Of a stretch of 64,000 bases of DNA, positions 46,053 through 55,798 are shown one piece after another (the stretch's first letter is position 1; each line of letters starts with the position of its first letter). Origin of the DNA: Acanthacorydalis orientalis (Eukaryota; Arthropoda; Insecta; Megaloptera; Corydalidae); assembly GCA_034766995.1 (NCBI GenBank), contig CM068322.1, forward strand, positions 12,083,310 to 12,147,309. The letters run 5' to 3'. A program made the position numbers and the translations under genes. Below the pieces are notes generated by a model, which saw only the letters and a list, made by a program, of their open reading frames with translations, was not told where the DNA came from and made no database searches.

Positions 46053-46975
46053 CGAGGTAAGACAATTAAGTAATGCGACAAAATTCAAAAATCGAGTATA
46101 TTTAAAAATTAAGGTACATCGCTGCGATCCCCTTCAAAGTAGTCCCCTCCCGCATCTATACACTTATTCCAGCGAGTTTTCCAGTTTTCTTAACAATTCT
46201 GGAACACTTCTTGTGGGACCTCTCCGAGTACCCTCGTCACAGATTCTTGGATATCTTCAAGGGAGTCAAAATGTCGACCTTTGACGAATTTTTTCATATG
46301 GGGGAATAGGAAAAAGTCGCAGTGTGACATGTCCGGTGAATAGGGCGGTTGTGGTAACGTTGCGATGCCTTTAGACGCCAAAAACTGAGAGACACTGAAC
46401 GCACTGTGACAGGGAGCATTGTCGTGATGCAGAACCCAAGTCTTCGCGATCTCTGGACGCACTCTGAGCACCCTTTTTTCGAGCACATTGCGGTAGAATA
46501 CTTGATTTACGGTTTGTCCAGGTGGTACGAACTCTTTGTGAACCACCTCTTTGCTGTCGAAGAAGCAAATCAACATGGTTTTCACTTTGGACTTGCTCAT
46601 TCTCGCCTTCTTTGGCCTTGGTGCTCCAGGGGACAGCCACTGTTGGCTTTGTCGTTTAGTTTCGGGGTCATACTGAAAGAACCAACTTTCATCACCAGTA
46701 ATAACTCGATCGAGAAGAGTAGGATCACTTTCAACCTGCTCGAGACAATCTTGAGACAATCTTGACAAATTTCTCTGTTCCATTTTCGTGACATGCACTA
46801 CTCGCGCGTTGTTACAAAACACTAAACAGCTGGCGAAGAAATGATCGTACGAGGGTGGTCAAGGTCTCAATCGAGAGAGTAGGGATCTGCTATTACGGTG
46901 GCGGAGTTACAGGTTCGCAGTGTTACCACAGGCCGAGAAAAAAAATCGGTCGCATTACTTAATTGTCTGACCTCG
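46053..46975 (-). mobile_element. MA: well-preserved, internally deleted mariner, 923 bp
   Basis: Flanked by TA at 46051-46052 and 46976-46977. The ends CGAGGTAAGACAATTAAG and (right, reverse complement) CGAGGTCAGACAATTAAG continue as TAATGCGAC and differ at a single base over about 28. Full-length relatives are about 1.3 kb. The missing part corresponds to the N-terminal helix-turn-helix domain of the transposase. Its GC content and intact catalytic motifs make it the youngest element in the window. It interrupts an older decayed coding sequence. Confidence 0.95.
46109..46822 (-). pseudogene. MA mariner DD34D transposase lacking the DNA-binding domain
   Basis: The open frame 46190-46822 has 210 codons; family transposases are about 345 residues. 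The likely true start is the internal Met at residue 14 (46781-46783), because MEQRNL matches the N-terminus of this family. The frame then jumps directly to the segment before the catalytic core, so about 120 residues holding the two helix-turn-helix motifs are gone. Catalytic acids are intact: Asp44 in ITGDESW, Asp134 in HHDNAPCHS and Asp169 in SHCDFFLF, with 34 residues between the last two. WLSPGAPRPKKARMSKSKV and VPPGQTVNQVFY are typical. Three residues seem missing near EKRVLR. A TAA at 46190-46192 truncates it; the frame stays open for 26 more codons (WKTRWNKCIDAGGDYFEGD) to a natural stop at 46109-46111. Confidence 0.93.
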
Positions 46976-46977
46976 TA

Positions 46978-47430
46978 TGACTATTTGAATGGCTACTACT
47001 ATTCAATGAATGTCCTGAAGTATCAGAATGTTTTGAATATGAAAGAAATATTATAGTATTTCTTGATTTTCCACTAGTCCCTGAATTATCTGTTGTTTGT
47101 GATGATTCATTTTCTCCATTACTGTTACCAACAAATGGTTCAAGTCCTTTCCTCCTCAAACTTAAACCTCTACTGTTGCACTTGGAGCCTCATTTGAACA
47201 ATCTGTACTTCTGAGAGATGATCTTTCTAATTGCTGAGCTGGTGTTGAATTTCATCATAATTGACATACTGACCAAATCGATGAGAATCTGATATTTCTT
47301 ATCTCCTGCCAGGTGTCTAAATATCATTATATACATCGTAACTTGCAGAATGGCCATGTTCTGATTCTGGTTGAATTTTTATTCAAGATCATAATTTGTA
47401 TGCCTTTTTAGATCGGTTATTTCAGATGAT
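46978..47430 (-). pseudogene. 5' part of a decayed Ser/Asn-rich coding sequence (split by MA)
   Basis: Minus strand, three frames. Near 47230-47360 it reads IQPESEHGHSASYDVYNDI, a stop, then SDSHRFGQYVNYDEIQ. Near 47160-47235 it reads STPAQQLERSSLRSTDCSNE and APSATVEV. From 47159 the open piece reads SLRRKGLEPFVGNSNGENES, SQTTDNSGTSGKSRNT and HSDTSGHSLNSSSHSNSH. It is rich in Ser, Asn, Thr and Gly with a basic LRRKG patch, like a cytoplasmic low-complexity tail. I do not recognise the gene. At least two frameshifts and several stops indicate a pseudogene or old mobile-element protein. Confidence 0.5.
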
Positions 47431-47759
47431 ACATTTAATTTCTCCTAAGTTTTATATGGTGTGAATATAATTCATTATTTTATTTATTTATGTACAAAAT
47501 TGATTTTAATGAAAAATGATATCATTTTATAAATTTTGACGTAGATGCATGATTTTAATCGAAAAAAACTTCTTTTTATTTTATTTTTCGTAAAAAATAT
47601 ATTACCTTGATCAAAATGTTCCAAAAATCTAAATAATATCTAAATACTGAAGTAACAGACTTCTGTAGAGTTGATTAAATATTATTTAAATAATTAGTAT
47701 TCGATTTTACTCTGTCGTTTTTCTGTGTATCTGATTAATCTTCAATGCAAATTCTGCAG
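47431..47759. other. AT-rich noncoding DNA
   Basis: Ends in a pyrimidine-rich stretch and TTCTGCAG at 47752-47759, a plausible splice acceptor. Confidence 0.35.
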
Positions 47760-47891
47760 GTCTCATATAAGTTCGTGATTTTTACGATCTGTTTCGTTTT
47801 CGCTATCGTCAGCTACATCTTAAACTATTCAATGTCTGCTTGAAGATGGAGAAAATCAAAGCTGATCGTTAAGGTGGTCTATAAGACTCAC
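47760..47891 (+). other. Candidate exon, 132 bases
   Basis: Bounded by a pyrimidine tract with a CTGATTAATC branch-like site and TTCTGCAG on the left, and by CACGTAAGTG, a consensus donor (GTAAGT at 47892-47897), on the right. Base composition is more balanced than in the flanks. All three frames contain a stop: frame 1 opens with SYKFVIFTICFVFAIVSYIL and ends after 27 codons. If real, it is an untranslated or long-noncoding-RNA exon. Splice motifs this short also occur by chance. Confidence 0.3.
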
Positions 47892-48047
47892 GTAAGTGTT
47901 TTTTTTATTTTATTTAAAAAAACATTTAATATAAACAATTATCGTTTTTTATTTAAATTTACAAAAAATCTTTCTCTGTAATACATTTTATATGAGTTCG
48001 AACTATATTGAAATAATCCTTTTATAGCAAAGTGTAATAAAAAGATT

Positions 48048-48048
<1 letters not shown>

Positions 48049-48100
<52 letters not shown>

Positions 48101-48116
48101 GTGTATGTATGTGTGT
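48049..48116. repeat. (AT)n then (GTAT/GT)n microsatellite
   Basis: About 48 bases of AT, then CATGTGTATGTATGTGTG. Confidence 0.95.
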
Positions 48117-48282
48117 TAAGAAGGAAAAGGAGAATATATTTCAAGTTAAATAAATACAATTAAAAAAAAATAAAAATAAAGAAGAATAAATGTAATTGTA
48201 AAAAGTAAAATAAAAATAACCAAGCAGACAAGTTTATATATGAATAGTACAAAACAAATAATAACTAAATTAAAATCAAGTA

Positions 48283-48283
<1 letters not shown>

Positions 48284-48322
<39 letters not shown>
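48284..48322. repeat. (AT)n microsatellite
   Basis: Pure TA run. Confidence 0.95.
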
Positions 48323-48324
<2 letters not shown>

Positions 48325-48620
48325 CATTTATCGATATTTCACAAATAAATTATGTACGGTATTTCATATTTTGTACGGAAACGTCTGCATTTTGCTTAAA
48401 ATTTTAAAAATTATAATTGAAATATCTACTCTATTTAATATGATATTGTTATCATATAAAAAATGTTATTTTCGTAAATAGGTTTTTAGTAAATTACTTA
48501 TCAGTTATTCAGTTTATTATTACTTTCAATTAAATCAATTTCTTTTCATATTAATAAAAAAATGTAAAGAAATATATTCTTAGCAAATTCATGTCAAAGA
48601 ATTTTTTTGTGGATATTAAA

Positions 48621-48623
<3 letters not shown>

Positions 48624-48692
<69 letters not shown>
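48624..48692. repeat. (AT)n microsatellite
   Basis: Two TA blocks split by AAATATG. Confidence 0.95.
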
Positions 48693-48695
<3 letters not shown>

Positions 48696-48797
48696 TTTTA
48701 TTTCTGATAAACTTATTAAATAGATATTACATTAGAGGAAGATGAAACAGCACTTAATAATGTCAATTTATAAAAATATACCTTAAAATTAATTGTT

Positions 48798-48894
48798 TAT
48801 CTATCTATCTACCGACTTATTTCTCTCTCTCTCTCTCTCTCTATGTATATATATATATAGAGAGAGAGGGAAAAGGAGAGAAGCAGAGAGAGAA
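48798..48894. repeat. Compound palindromic (CTAT)n(CT)n(AT)n(AG)n
   Basis: TATC units, then about 20 bases of CT, then TATATATATATA, then AGAGAGAG. The CT and AG arms are complementary around the AT centre, so the array can fold into a hairpin. Confidence 0.9.
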
Positions 48895-49158
48895 ACCGAC
48901 AATATTTTGTACGCTAATTAGGATAGAGCACATATAAAGTATATTTTGATCTTATTCGACCTTCTATCCAGAAAAGTATATAAACGTTTATATAATATTA
49001 CCAGCCCATAATTATTATGTCTATAGTAACTGAACTAATACAACTAAACATAGGTATATAATGAATACCTTGTAAAATATAAGCATTAAAGTTGTTACGT
49101 CCTCTTGCAAATAATATGAGTTCGTGCATAAAATGTTTCTGCTTCCTGGTAATAAAAA

Positions 49159-49161
<3 letters not shown>

Positions 49162-49202
<41 letters not shown>
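49162..49202. repeat. (AT)n microsatellite
   Basis: Pure TA run. Confidence 0.95.
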
Positions 49203-49206
<4 letters not shown>

Positions 49207-49374
49207 TTAAATATTGATATTATAGACGATAATTAAAAGTTAGTAAGTAACGCACATGACTGTTATTGTCCCTTTTAAATTTTCTTATTGAGAATAAATT
49301 GATCATCACTACACTTCTTAATTTTTAACCATAATTTTACTTAAAATTGAAATAAAATTATTTTCAATATATTA

Positions 49375-49884
49375 AGTGTAAAAATTCATTTTGAGCCTTT
49401 CAACTGAATCAGTCATTATTCTGTTTTAAATTAAAATATTTTCTCATCATTTCAGAATTTTGAAGTGTCATCCTTCACACATAAAAACATTTTATATTTT
49501 AGTCAAGAGGTTGGCATAACCTCGCAAAACAATAGTGAATACGATGGCGTCGGAAGTGCAGTCTATTAAGCATTGCATACTTTTCGCATTCCACTTGAAA
49601 AAAAGATGGCGAAACCGCGGTAATAATATGTTCGGCCTTAGGAGTAGGTTTTGTAATGGATTAAACATACAAAAATGCTAAAACAGTGAATGAGGTTTGA
49701 AAATGCATTACGACTTCATAGACTCAAAGCCGCAATATTTTTTCGACAAGTGATTCGTCAGTTACCCGACAGATGAAGCAAAATTTTACAAAATAATGAA
49801 GGATATTTTGAAGATTGAAATGTATTCCAATTTTCTATAAACATTCATTTTCTATTAAAAAAGGTATCAAATTTATTTGTACAA

Positions 49885-49885
<1 letters not shown>
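49375..49885 (+). mobile_element. ME3: 511-bp internally deleted ME-family mariner
   Basis: Flanked by TA at 49373-49374 and 49886-49887. The left end AGTGTAAAAATTCATTTTG and right end (reverse complement) GTTGTACAAATAAATTTG match ME1. The 5' region shares AATAGTGAATACGATGGCG and TACTTTTCGCATTCCACTTG with ME1. The 3' region encodes the ME C-terminus (DFIDSKPQYFF, YKIMKDILKI) against IDSKPLSFF and YKIMQHILGI in ME1. Everything between, including all three catalytic blocks, is deleted. An (AT)n array follows directly. Confidence 0.8.
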
Positions 49886-49887
<2 letters not shown>

Positions 49888-49946
<59 letters not shown>

Positions 49947-49988
49947 CGTATATATATATATATACGTATGTACGTATGTATGTATATA
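49888..49988. repeat. (AT)n microsatellite with CGTA interruptions
   Basis: About 100 bases; ACATACGTATAT and ATACGTATGTACG blocks form small palindromes. Confidence 0.95.
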
Positions 49989-50275
49989 ATATAAAGATAT
50001 ATGAGAAGGAGTTTATTTATAAAATAATTGATACATATTTATTATATTTAATTTTAAATTTATTTTTATTTCTTTTGAATTGAAAACGTCTTACGCACGG
50101 TGCATTTAATTTCTTTGAGTAAAATGGTGTTAAAAATGTTCCAATATTTTAACAGGTAATGATGAAATTAACATCGAAAGTGCACGATTTTCAAAATATT
50201 TACTCTTAAGTTTAACTGTGCTAAGTATAGAAAAGAATTCGTTACAGAAGGAGCCCAATATAATTTCTTATCAAG

Positions 50276-50580
50276 CTAAAAATGAGAAAAATAAAAGAAA
50301 TCGGCGAAAGTGAAGAATCCGTTCGCTAAAACAGTCATGTAACTTTTTCCAACATGCTGGGTATGAGGTACGTATTTTGATAGACGATGTAAACTAGCAC
50401 ATTGTAAACAAGTACGAACGTCCTCCATCTCTGAGATATCCGCTGTCGATAAAGACGTGCAATTCGATAGACGCCCGTTTGGCCAGGCAAGCAGGGAGCT
50501 AGACATTTCTCGCTCCAAGGACGGTGGATCGTTTCCGAAAGGCAGCCCACCTATATTCCCATAACCTGTTTGTTTTTCAG
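50276..50580. other. GC-elevated segment, possible exon or conserved element
   Basis: More balanced composition than the flanks, with two overlapping minus-strand frames (50276-50518, 80 codons; 50335-50550, 71 codons). One reads RISQRWRTFVLVYNVLVYIV and the other SEMEDVRTCLQCASLHRLSK. Neither is recognised, and both cannot be coding. ACGTACCTCAT near 50375 on the minus strand could be a donor. No transposon homology. Confidence 0.25.
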
Positions 50581-50661
50581 AACTGTCAGAATATCGCCAC
50601 CGATATTATTTAGTTTTCCTACTTTATCATGTAATTACTGGAATTCATCTCTTGATAAACT

Positions 50662-50663
<2 letters not shown>

Positions 50664-50737
<74 letters not shown>
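50664..50737. repeat. (AT)n microsatellite
   Basis: Over 70 bases, nearly pure. Confidence 0.95.
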
Positions 50738-50740
<3 letters not shown>

Positions 50741-51113
50741 GCATGTTTGTATGTGTATGCGTATATGTGGATGTATATGTTTATAGATGTTTGTTTAACT
50801 GATTGATGATACAGAGTTGAAATAATTTTTTTCATTTATAAAATAATGGCGGCAATCGAAAGTATGTTCAATAAAATACTTTTCAAACAAATAAATAATT
50901 TAATAGAATTATAAGAGTAAAATATATAATAAAAATAATATATAAATATATAATAATAATAAAATAATTTAATAGAACTATTAGAGTAATCAGCTGATTA
51001 GAGCTACAATATAAAATATTGAAGTGAAAGGTGCAATATTATAAAATAAAAAAAATATCTTAATGAAAACAAATCAAAAAAAATAACATTTTATATAAAA
51101 AATATATGAACAT

Positions 51114-51146
<33 letters not shown>

Positions 51147-51160
51147 ATATATATATATAT
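51114..51160. repeat. (AT)n microsatellite
   Basis: Two TA blocks split by GTATG. Confidence 0.95.
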
Positions 51161-51189
51161 TATTAATATATGTGATAAGAAATTATATA

Positions 51190-51662
51190 ATTATGTATAA
51201 TATCAATCTCTTGTAGGTCTCTTTTAATTTTTGCACTCTGTTCTTTTCTGAATTAGACAAACTTAAAGAATATTTAAAAATTTTCTGCATTGTCTTCGTT
51301 ATTTTATTTCTTCAAGCATGTCCTGTAATCTTACTGTCACAAACAACATTAATAAATTTAAAAATGAAATATTCTCGTGAATAAAATGAATGCATTTCCA
51401 TATTGTTTTCCAGTGGCCTACGTATTTCAACCGGTTCATCAAAAGTTAAAGATGTAATGTTTTATGCTTCTTTTTCTACATTAGATAATTCATCACGGAA
51501 TTATTAATAAAATTTTCTAATGATATTAACAAATCAGAACCTTTAATTCGTTTTGAGACATTGAAGTGTAAGCTTTGTTTCTTTATGTAATTATTAATTT
51601 TTTCTCCAAGCTCGGAGTTCCTAACAGTCGCCAGATCCGACACTTGTTTGACCCGCCACTGC
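51190..51662 (-). mobile_element. hAT2: truncated hAT element related to hAT1
   Basis: On the minus strand the terminus CAGTGGCGGGTCAAACAAGT, then GTCGGATCTGGCGACTG and CCGAGCTTGGAGAAAAA, matches the first 130 bases of hAT1. The body then has a different deletion. After TTACACTTCAATGTCTC it jumps to the piece matching VMNYLM and the ACATTACATCTTTAACTTTT block of hAT1 (27.38-27.43 kb). The 3' terminus was not found. The 67-codon frame 51476-51679 crosses the terminal repeat and is not a natural protein. Confidence 0.6.
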
Positions 51663-52593
51663 CAGTAGATGAATTTCAACTATGCCATTTGATGCATTAC
51701 TTAATTTAAATTCTTGTTCTATTTTTTTTTTAATATTTAATGTATTTTCATTTTCGAAATATTATCCAAAGAATTATTTTAGATGTTTCACTTGCTATTT
51801 AGGATAAGACAAGAAATGTAATTGTAGAGGCACAATAAGTCATTTTGAAGAAAAATGGACTTAAGATATTTTAAAGAATGTAGTATATATATAATTTTAG
51901 TATATATAGAATATATATAGTTTTAATACCATCATTCATTAATATTCCTTTCTATATATTAATACCTTTACATTTGAAAAATAATCTGATACTCAGATTC
52001 AATTCCATTAAATCAGGTGCATACAATTTGAACTCACTTTATTTTTCTACTTTAGAATTAAAGTTACTATTTTAAATTTTCTTGCAGCTCTTCTTTCGTA
52101 ACTGTTACATATTTTACCTCACTCTTTCTTCATTGCCAGTTAGCATTTTAAATCTTTTCATATTTTTTTTTATTTCGTTTATCAGTTATTAAAATTGACC
52201 AGTATGAAATAATTATTATTTTAATCAGTTATTAAAATTATTTTAATTATTAAAATTAGTTAAATTAACAAGTTAACAAAATATAATCCGAAGTTTCCTA
52301 TTATGTACGTATCTTTTATCTCTTTCTTCTATGTGATGTAATTCGTTATTTATATTATACTCGTATATGTACATATTATTTTATAGTTATTTTTCTAGAT
52401 TATTCGTCATTGAAACTTTTTATTAAAATTATTTTCGTTCTGGAAAATATTAAAATTCTGTTCTTGGGCAGTTATGGCATGTGTGTAATAGATCTGCTAT
52501 TTTATAATGCATTTCTATAAAATTAGATGTTCGTTAAATGATTTCAGTATAGAATCTTATATCTCAATTGGTGTGTTTTTTACTATTTACACT
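51663..52593. other. AT-rich noncoding DNA
   Basis: Contains short TATATAG-rich stretches near 51880-51920; no gene recognised. Confidence 0.35.
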
Positions 52594-53010
52594 AGCCGAC
52601 CTCCGGGGTGGGGGCTTCGTCTTACGCTTGATGACGTTCACTCTCCCCTAACAAATAATAAAAATTAACAAATTGTACGCATAAATAATCTGTGTAAATT
52701 GTAAGTTGTACATTTTTTATTTGAAAATTGTATAAAAATTAATAACAAAATACAATATTAAACTGTTTGACAAATTTTTTACTCTAAAGCATTAGTCAAT
52801 ACAATATTTTGAATAAATTTCTTATCAGTTTTACACTGAAATCGTACAAGCTCTTTTCGGTACACCGTGAGAGAGCTACATACATGTGACTAATGTTAAC
52901 CAATCAGAACAGAGATCACGCGATATCCATCAACCAATCATTGATGATCGGATATGGAAATGGTTAACGTGCTACTTGTAGAGTGTAACGGGGGGAACGG
53001 TGTTGCGAAT
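52594..53010. repeat. G2: dispersed repeat, second copy
   Basis: Counterpart of 15203-15580. CTAGCCGACCTCCGGGGTGG is the GC-rich head. TCAATACAATATTTTGAATA, TTCTTATCAGTTTTACACTG and AACCAATCAGAACAGAGATC are shared blocks. This copy has about 40 extra bases near 52850 (CTCTTTTCGGTACACCGTG). Confidence 0.6.
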
Positions 53011-53269
53011 AGGTGGTCCATACGAAAAAAAATTGTTTTATGGAAATTTTATGAAGGTATTATTTTTTATATATAGAAAGACTATTTAATCAAAGAGTCT
53101 ATAAGCTGCATTCATACTGCATGTTTCATGTTATATGTTAATATTTACAACCTTCTCTTAGTCATTAGTTCTGAAATAAGTACTCGTACAACACTAACAG
53201 TATAAAATAAGTACAGCCTTGAATATATTTTCCTCGGATGATATTATTCCATCAATTCCGTATATTGAA

Positions 53270-53680
53270 AAAGATAAATAACATTGTAATGATGTCGTTG
53301 ACCTCAAGCTATTATAAAACCTGCGTGTCTGATATCCGAGCTAGAATTGCAAGTGTTTAGTCTACGCGATATAAACTCTTATCCTGATAATTGCCTATGT
53401 ATTCTGTACGACGGCGGGCCTCCAGGGATACGATGCGGCTTTTTTACGGACTTCGCCCGTTTGGCAACGGACGTGTAAATATCACTTATAAAAAGAACGA
53501 TGTAGAGTCTCAAACCATTTTTAACAATTAAATACGTTAAAAATATAGTATTTTGATTTTTTTTCTGTCTTGTCTTCGGTTTACACGTGGACACGAGAAT
53601 TGTCTGTCTAGATGTTGACGAGACGTGATGGGCGTTCGGATCAATTGTTTACGGTTCGATCAACCGACGATGTGTTTAAT
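53270..53680. other. GC-elevated segment, possible conserved element or exon
   Basis: Two GC-richer blocks (53310-53480 and 53575-53670) with GACGGCGGGCCTCCAGGG and TTGCCGA-like CpGs, and repeated CGTTCGGATC / GGTTCGATC wording. The minus frame 53379-53594 (RAKSVKKPHRIPGGPPSYRI) is unrecognised. No transposon homology. Confidence 0.25.
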
Positions 53681-53929
53681 AAAATATTATTTTATATTTT
53701 CGAATAAATTTCAAAATATTTTTACAACGTTAGATGAAATAAACGAAATCTTTTGTAAAATGTGAAGACTGGTATATTTTACGACTTTCAATACGAATTG
53801 TTCTAAGGATTTTATGAATTTCATCGCAATAAAACAACAGTTTGTTTAATTTGTTATGCCATCTATTCTTTGATTATAGATTCAGTTAGATTATTCTTAC
53901 AGAAAAGTATGCATAGATATATACGCACA

Positions 53930-53955
53930 TATACATACATACATACATATGTATG

Positions 53956-53993
<38 letters not shown>
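53930..53993. repeat. (CATA)n(TATG)n(AT)n palindromic microsatellite
   Basis: ACATACATACATAC followed by GTATGTATGTAT forms an exact inverted repeat, then a TA run. Confidence 0.9.
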
Positions 53994-53996
<3 letters not shown>

Positions 53997-54802
53997 TAGG
54001 TGAAAAGCCACTTCATAATTGTTTTGGTTTTATTACACCAATCACTGTATAGAGTAATAAAATATAACATATGTTTATAAAATTATTTAAATAGATAATT
54101 TCCGTGATACTCTATTTATAAAAGTATAAAAAGATTATTTTATTTTATTTATAAAATAACAGCTATTTTAAAATTTTTACCAATCGTTCATTCATTTCAA
54201 TACATTTGTATTCATTTCAGCATACTGTTGCATTTTTTCATTGTTTCTTCTTGGTCAAAAAATGATGATCAATATACAGTTGAAATTTGTTACGACAAGT
54301 GCTATATAACCTACTAAATTTCTTCATTACAATTGTTAAATTAGTGACAAATAAATTCCTATTTGATTCTATGTTTTTTCATTTTACTCATAACAATATA
54401 ATTGTAAATTATATTAAAAAATAATGCACACAATAACAAGTGAATGTAACACTTAAAAAGTTCTTAAATACTTGGAAACAATATCATAATATTTATAAAT
54501 TAACTTAGTATAATAAAGAAGGCTTAAATTAAAATAATTATATAAACACAAATTCTGACAATTTTATATTTAAGGATAAGTAAAACAGTTATTCTTTTAC
54601 TATTGTAAAAATTGAATTCACTGCCAATTCAAATTTTTAATATATCCGAAAAAAGAATAAAAATTTGCATAAAAATATGTTCGAAGTAAAATCAAAGTGA
54701 ACATGTGCTCACTACAGCCAAGAAATTATAGCTGTGCCCGTTATAACCAAATTCGACTATATAATAAGAGTATACTAAATCTAAATTATTTTAAGAGAAA
54801 AT
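53994..54802. other. AT-rich noncoding DNA
   Basis: Nothing recognised up to the TTAA bordering the next element. Confidence 0.35.
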
Positions 54803-54806
54803 TTAA

Positions 54807-55426
54807 CCCTTTAGAGCCGTGAAGGAGGAAAGGGTGCTAAAAAAATTTAACATATATTTTTCGATTAATTGGACATTCTTTTATTGTAAACGATTTGTCA
54901 GTTACAAGTAAAAATACATTAATTCATACTATCTATTAGAAATTTCACATCTATCTGATATATTCCGGAAAATAGTTGATAAAATTCGGGGAAACATAAA
55001 TCTCTTGACTGGAAGCGGAAAAATCGATTACGATTGAAAATTTTCAGAAATACGATTATTGAAGAGTGCGAAAAATTTTGAAACAATCAATTCTGTACAA
55101 AACGGTTTCATATCGGTCACATCTTGTATCTGAACGTAGTTTAAAAAAATATGTTTCCTTCCAATAACGAACTTTTTCAAAAAAAATATTATGTAATCCA
55201 ATTCTCAAGTTCACATTTTTATAGGTTTTCAAATGAAAAAATCGTGATTTTTCTGATATTTAGACGACCGTAATTCTTTTTAAATGAAAGAAAGAGTTAT
55301 AAATTTAATCTCATTAGAAAGAAATTAGTGATCTTTAAAGATATCATCTAAAAGATAGTGGTCTGAGACGAGAGTTTCTTTGGAAAATATCAATGGATTC
55401 CTGAATTTACGCCTGACTTCAAAGGG
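54807..55426. mobile_element. piggyBac-like MITE, 620 bp
   Basis: Exact TTAA copies flank it at 54803-54806 and 55427-55430. The ends are inverted: CCCTTTAGAGCCGTGAAGG on the left and (reverse complement) CCCTTTGAAGTCAGGCG on the right. TTAA target sites followed by a CCCTTT-type terminus are characteristic of piggyBac and its MITEs. The interior has no open frame of note and is slightly less AT-rich than the flanks. Confidence 0.65.
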
Positions 55427-55732
55427 TTAAATAATTTATTATTATTTTATAGATTATTTATTTAAGAGGACAAATAACGCACACAATCTCATATTTTTGT
55501 ATACAAAAAATATATAAAGATAAAAAAAATATTCTTTTCTCAAATAAGATTAATATGTATTTTAATGTGCATTTACAAAAGTAATCAATTTCCAATGTAT
55601 TTCCTTGTATTTTAAAATAAATTGAAAGAAAATGCAAGCTGTAACTATTTTGTTATTCATATTGACAAATCAATCAATACTTCTGTTAATACATACATGT
55701 ATGTATAGATATATATACAAAAAGAGAACGTA

Positions 55733-55735
<3 letters not shown>

Positions 55736-55770
<35 letters not shown>

Positions 55771-55798
55771 CATACATGTATATATATATATATATATG
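55736..55798. repeat. (AT)n with (CATA)n interruption
   Basis: ACATACATACATGTA lies inside the TA run. Confidence 0.95.

Noticed and set aside
46406..46765. 119-codon plus-strand frame and several minus frames at 46.3-46.8 kb
   Set aside because: Shadow frames of the MA transposase on either strand.
53650..53670. GGTTCGATCAACC as a possible tRNA B-box
   Set aside because: No A-box at the right distance and no cloverleaf could be folded.
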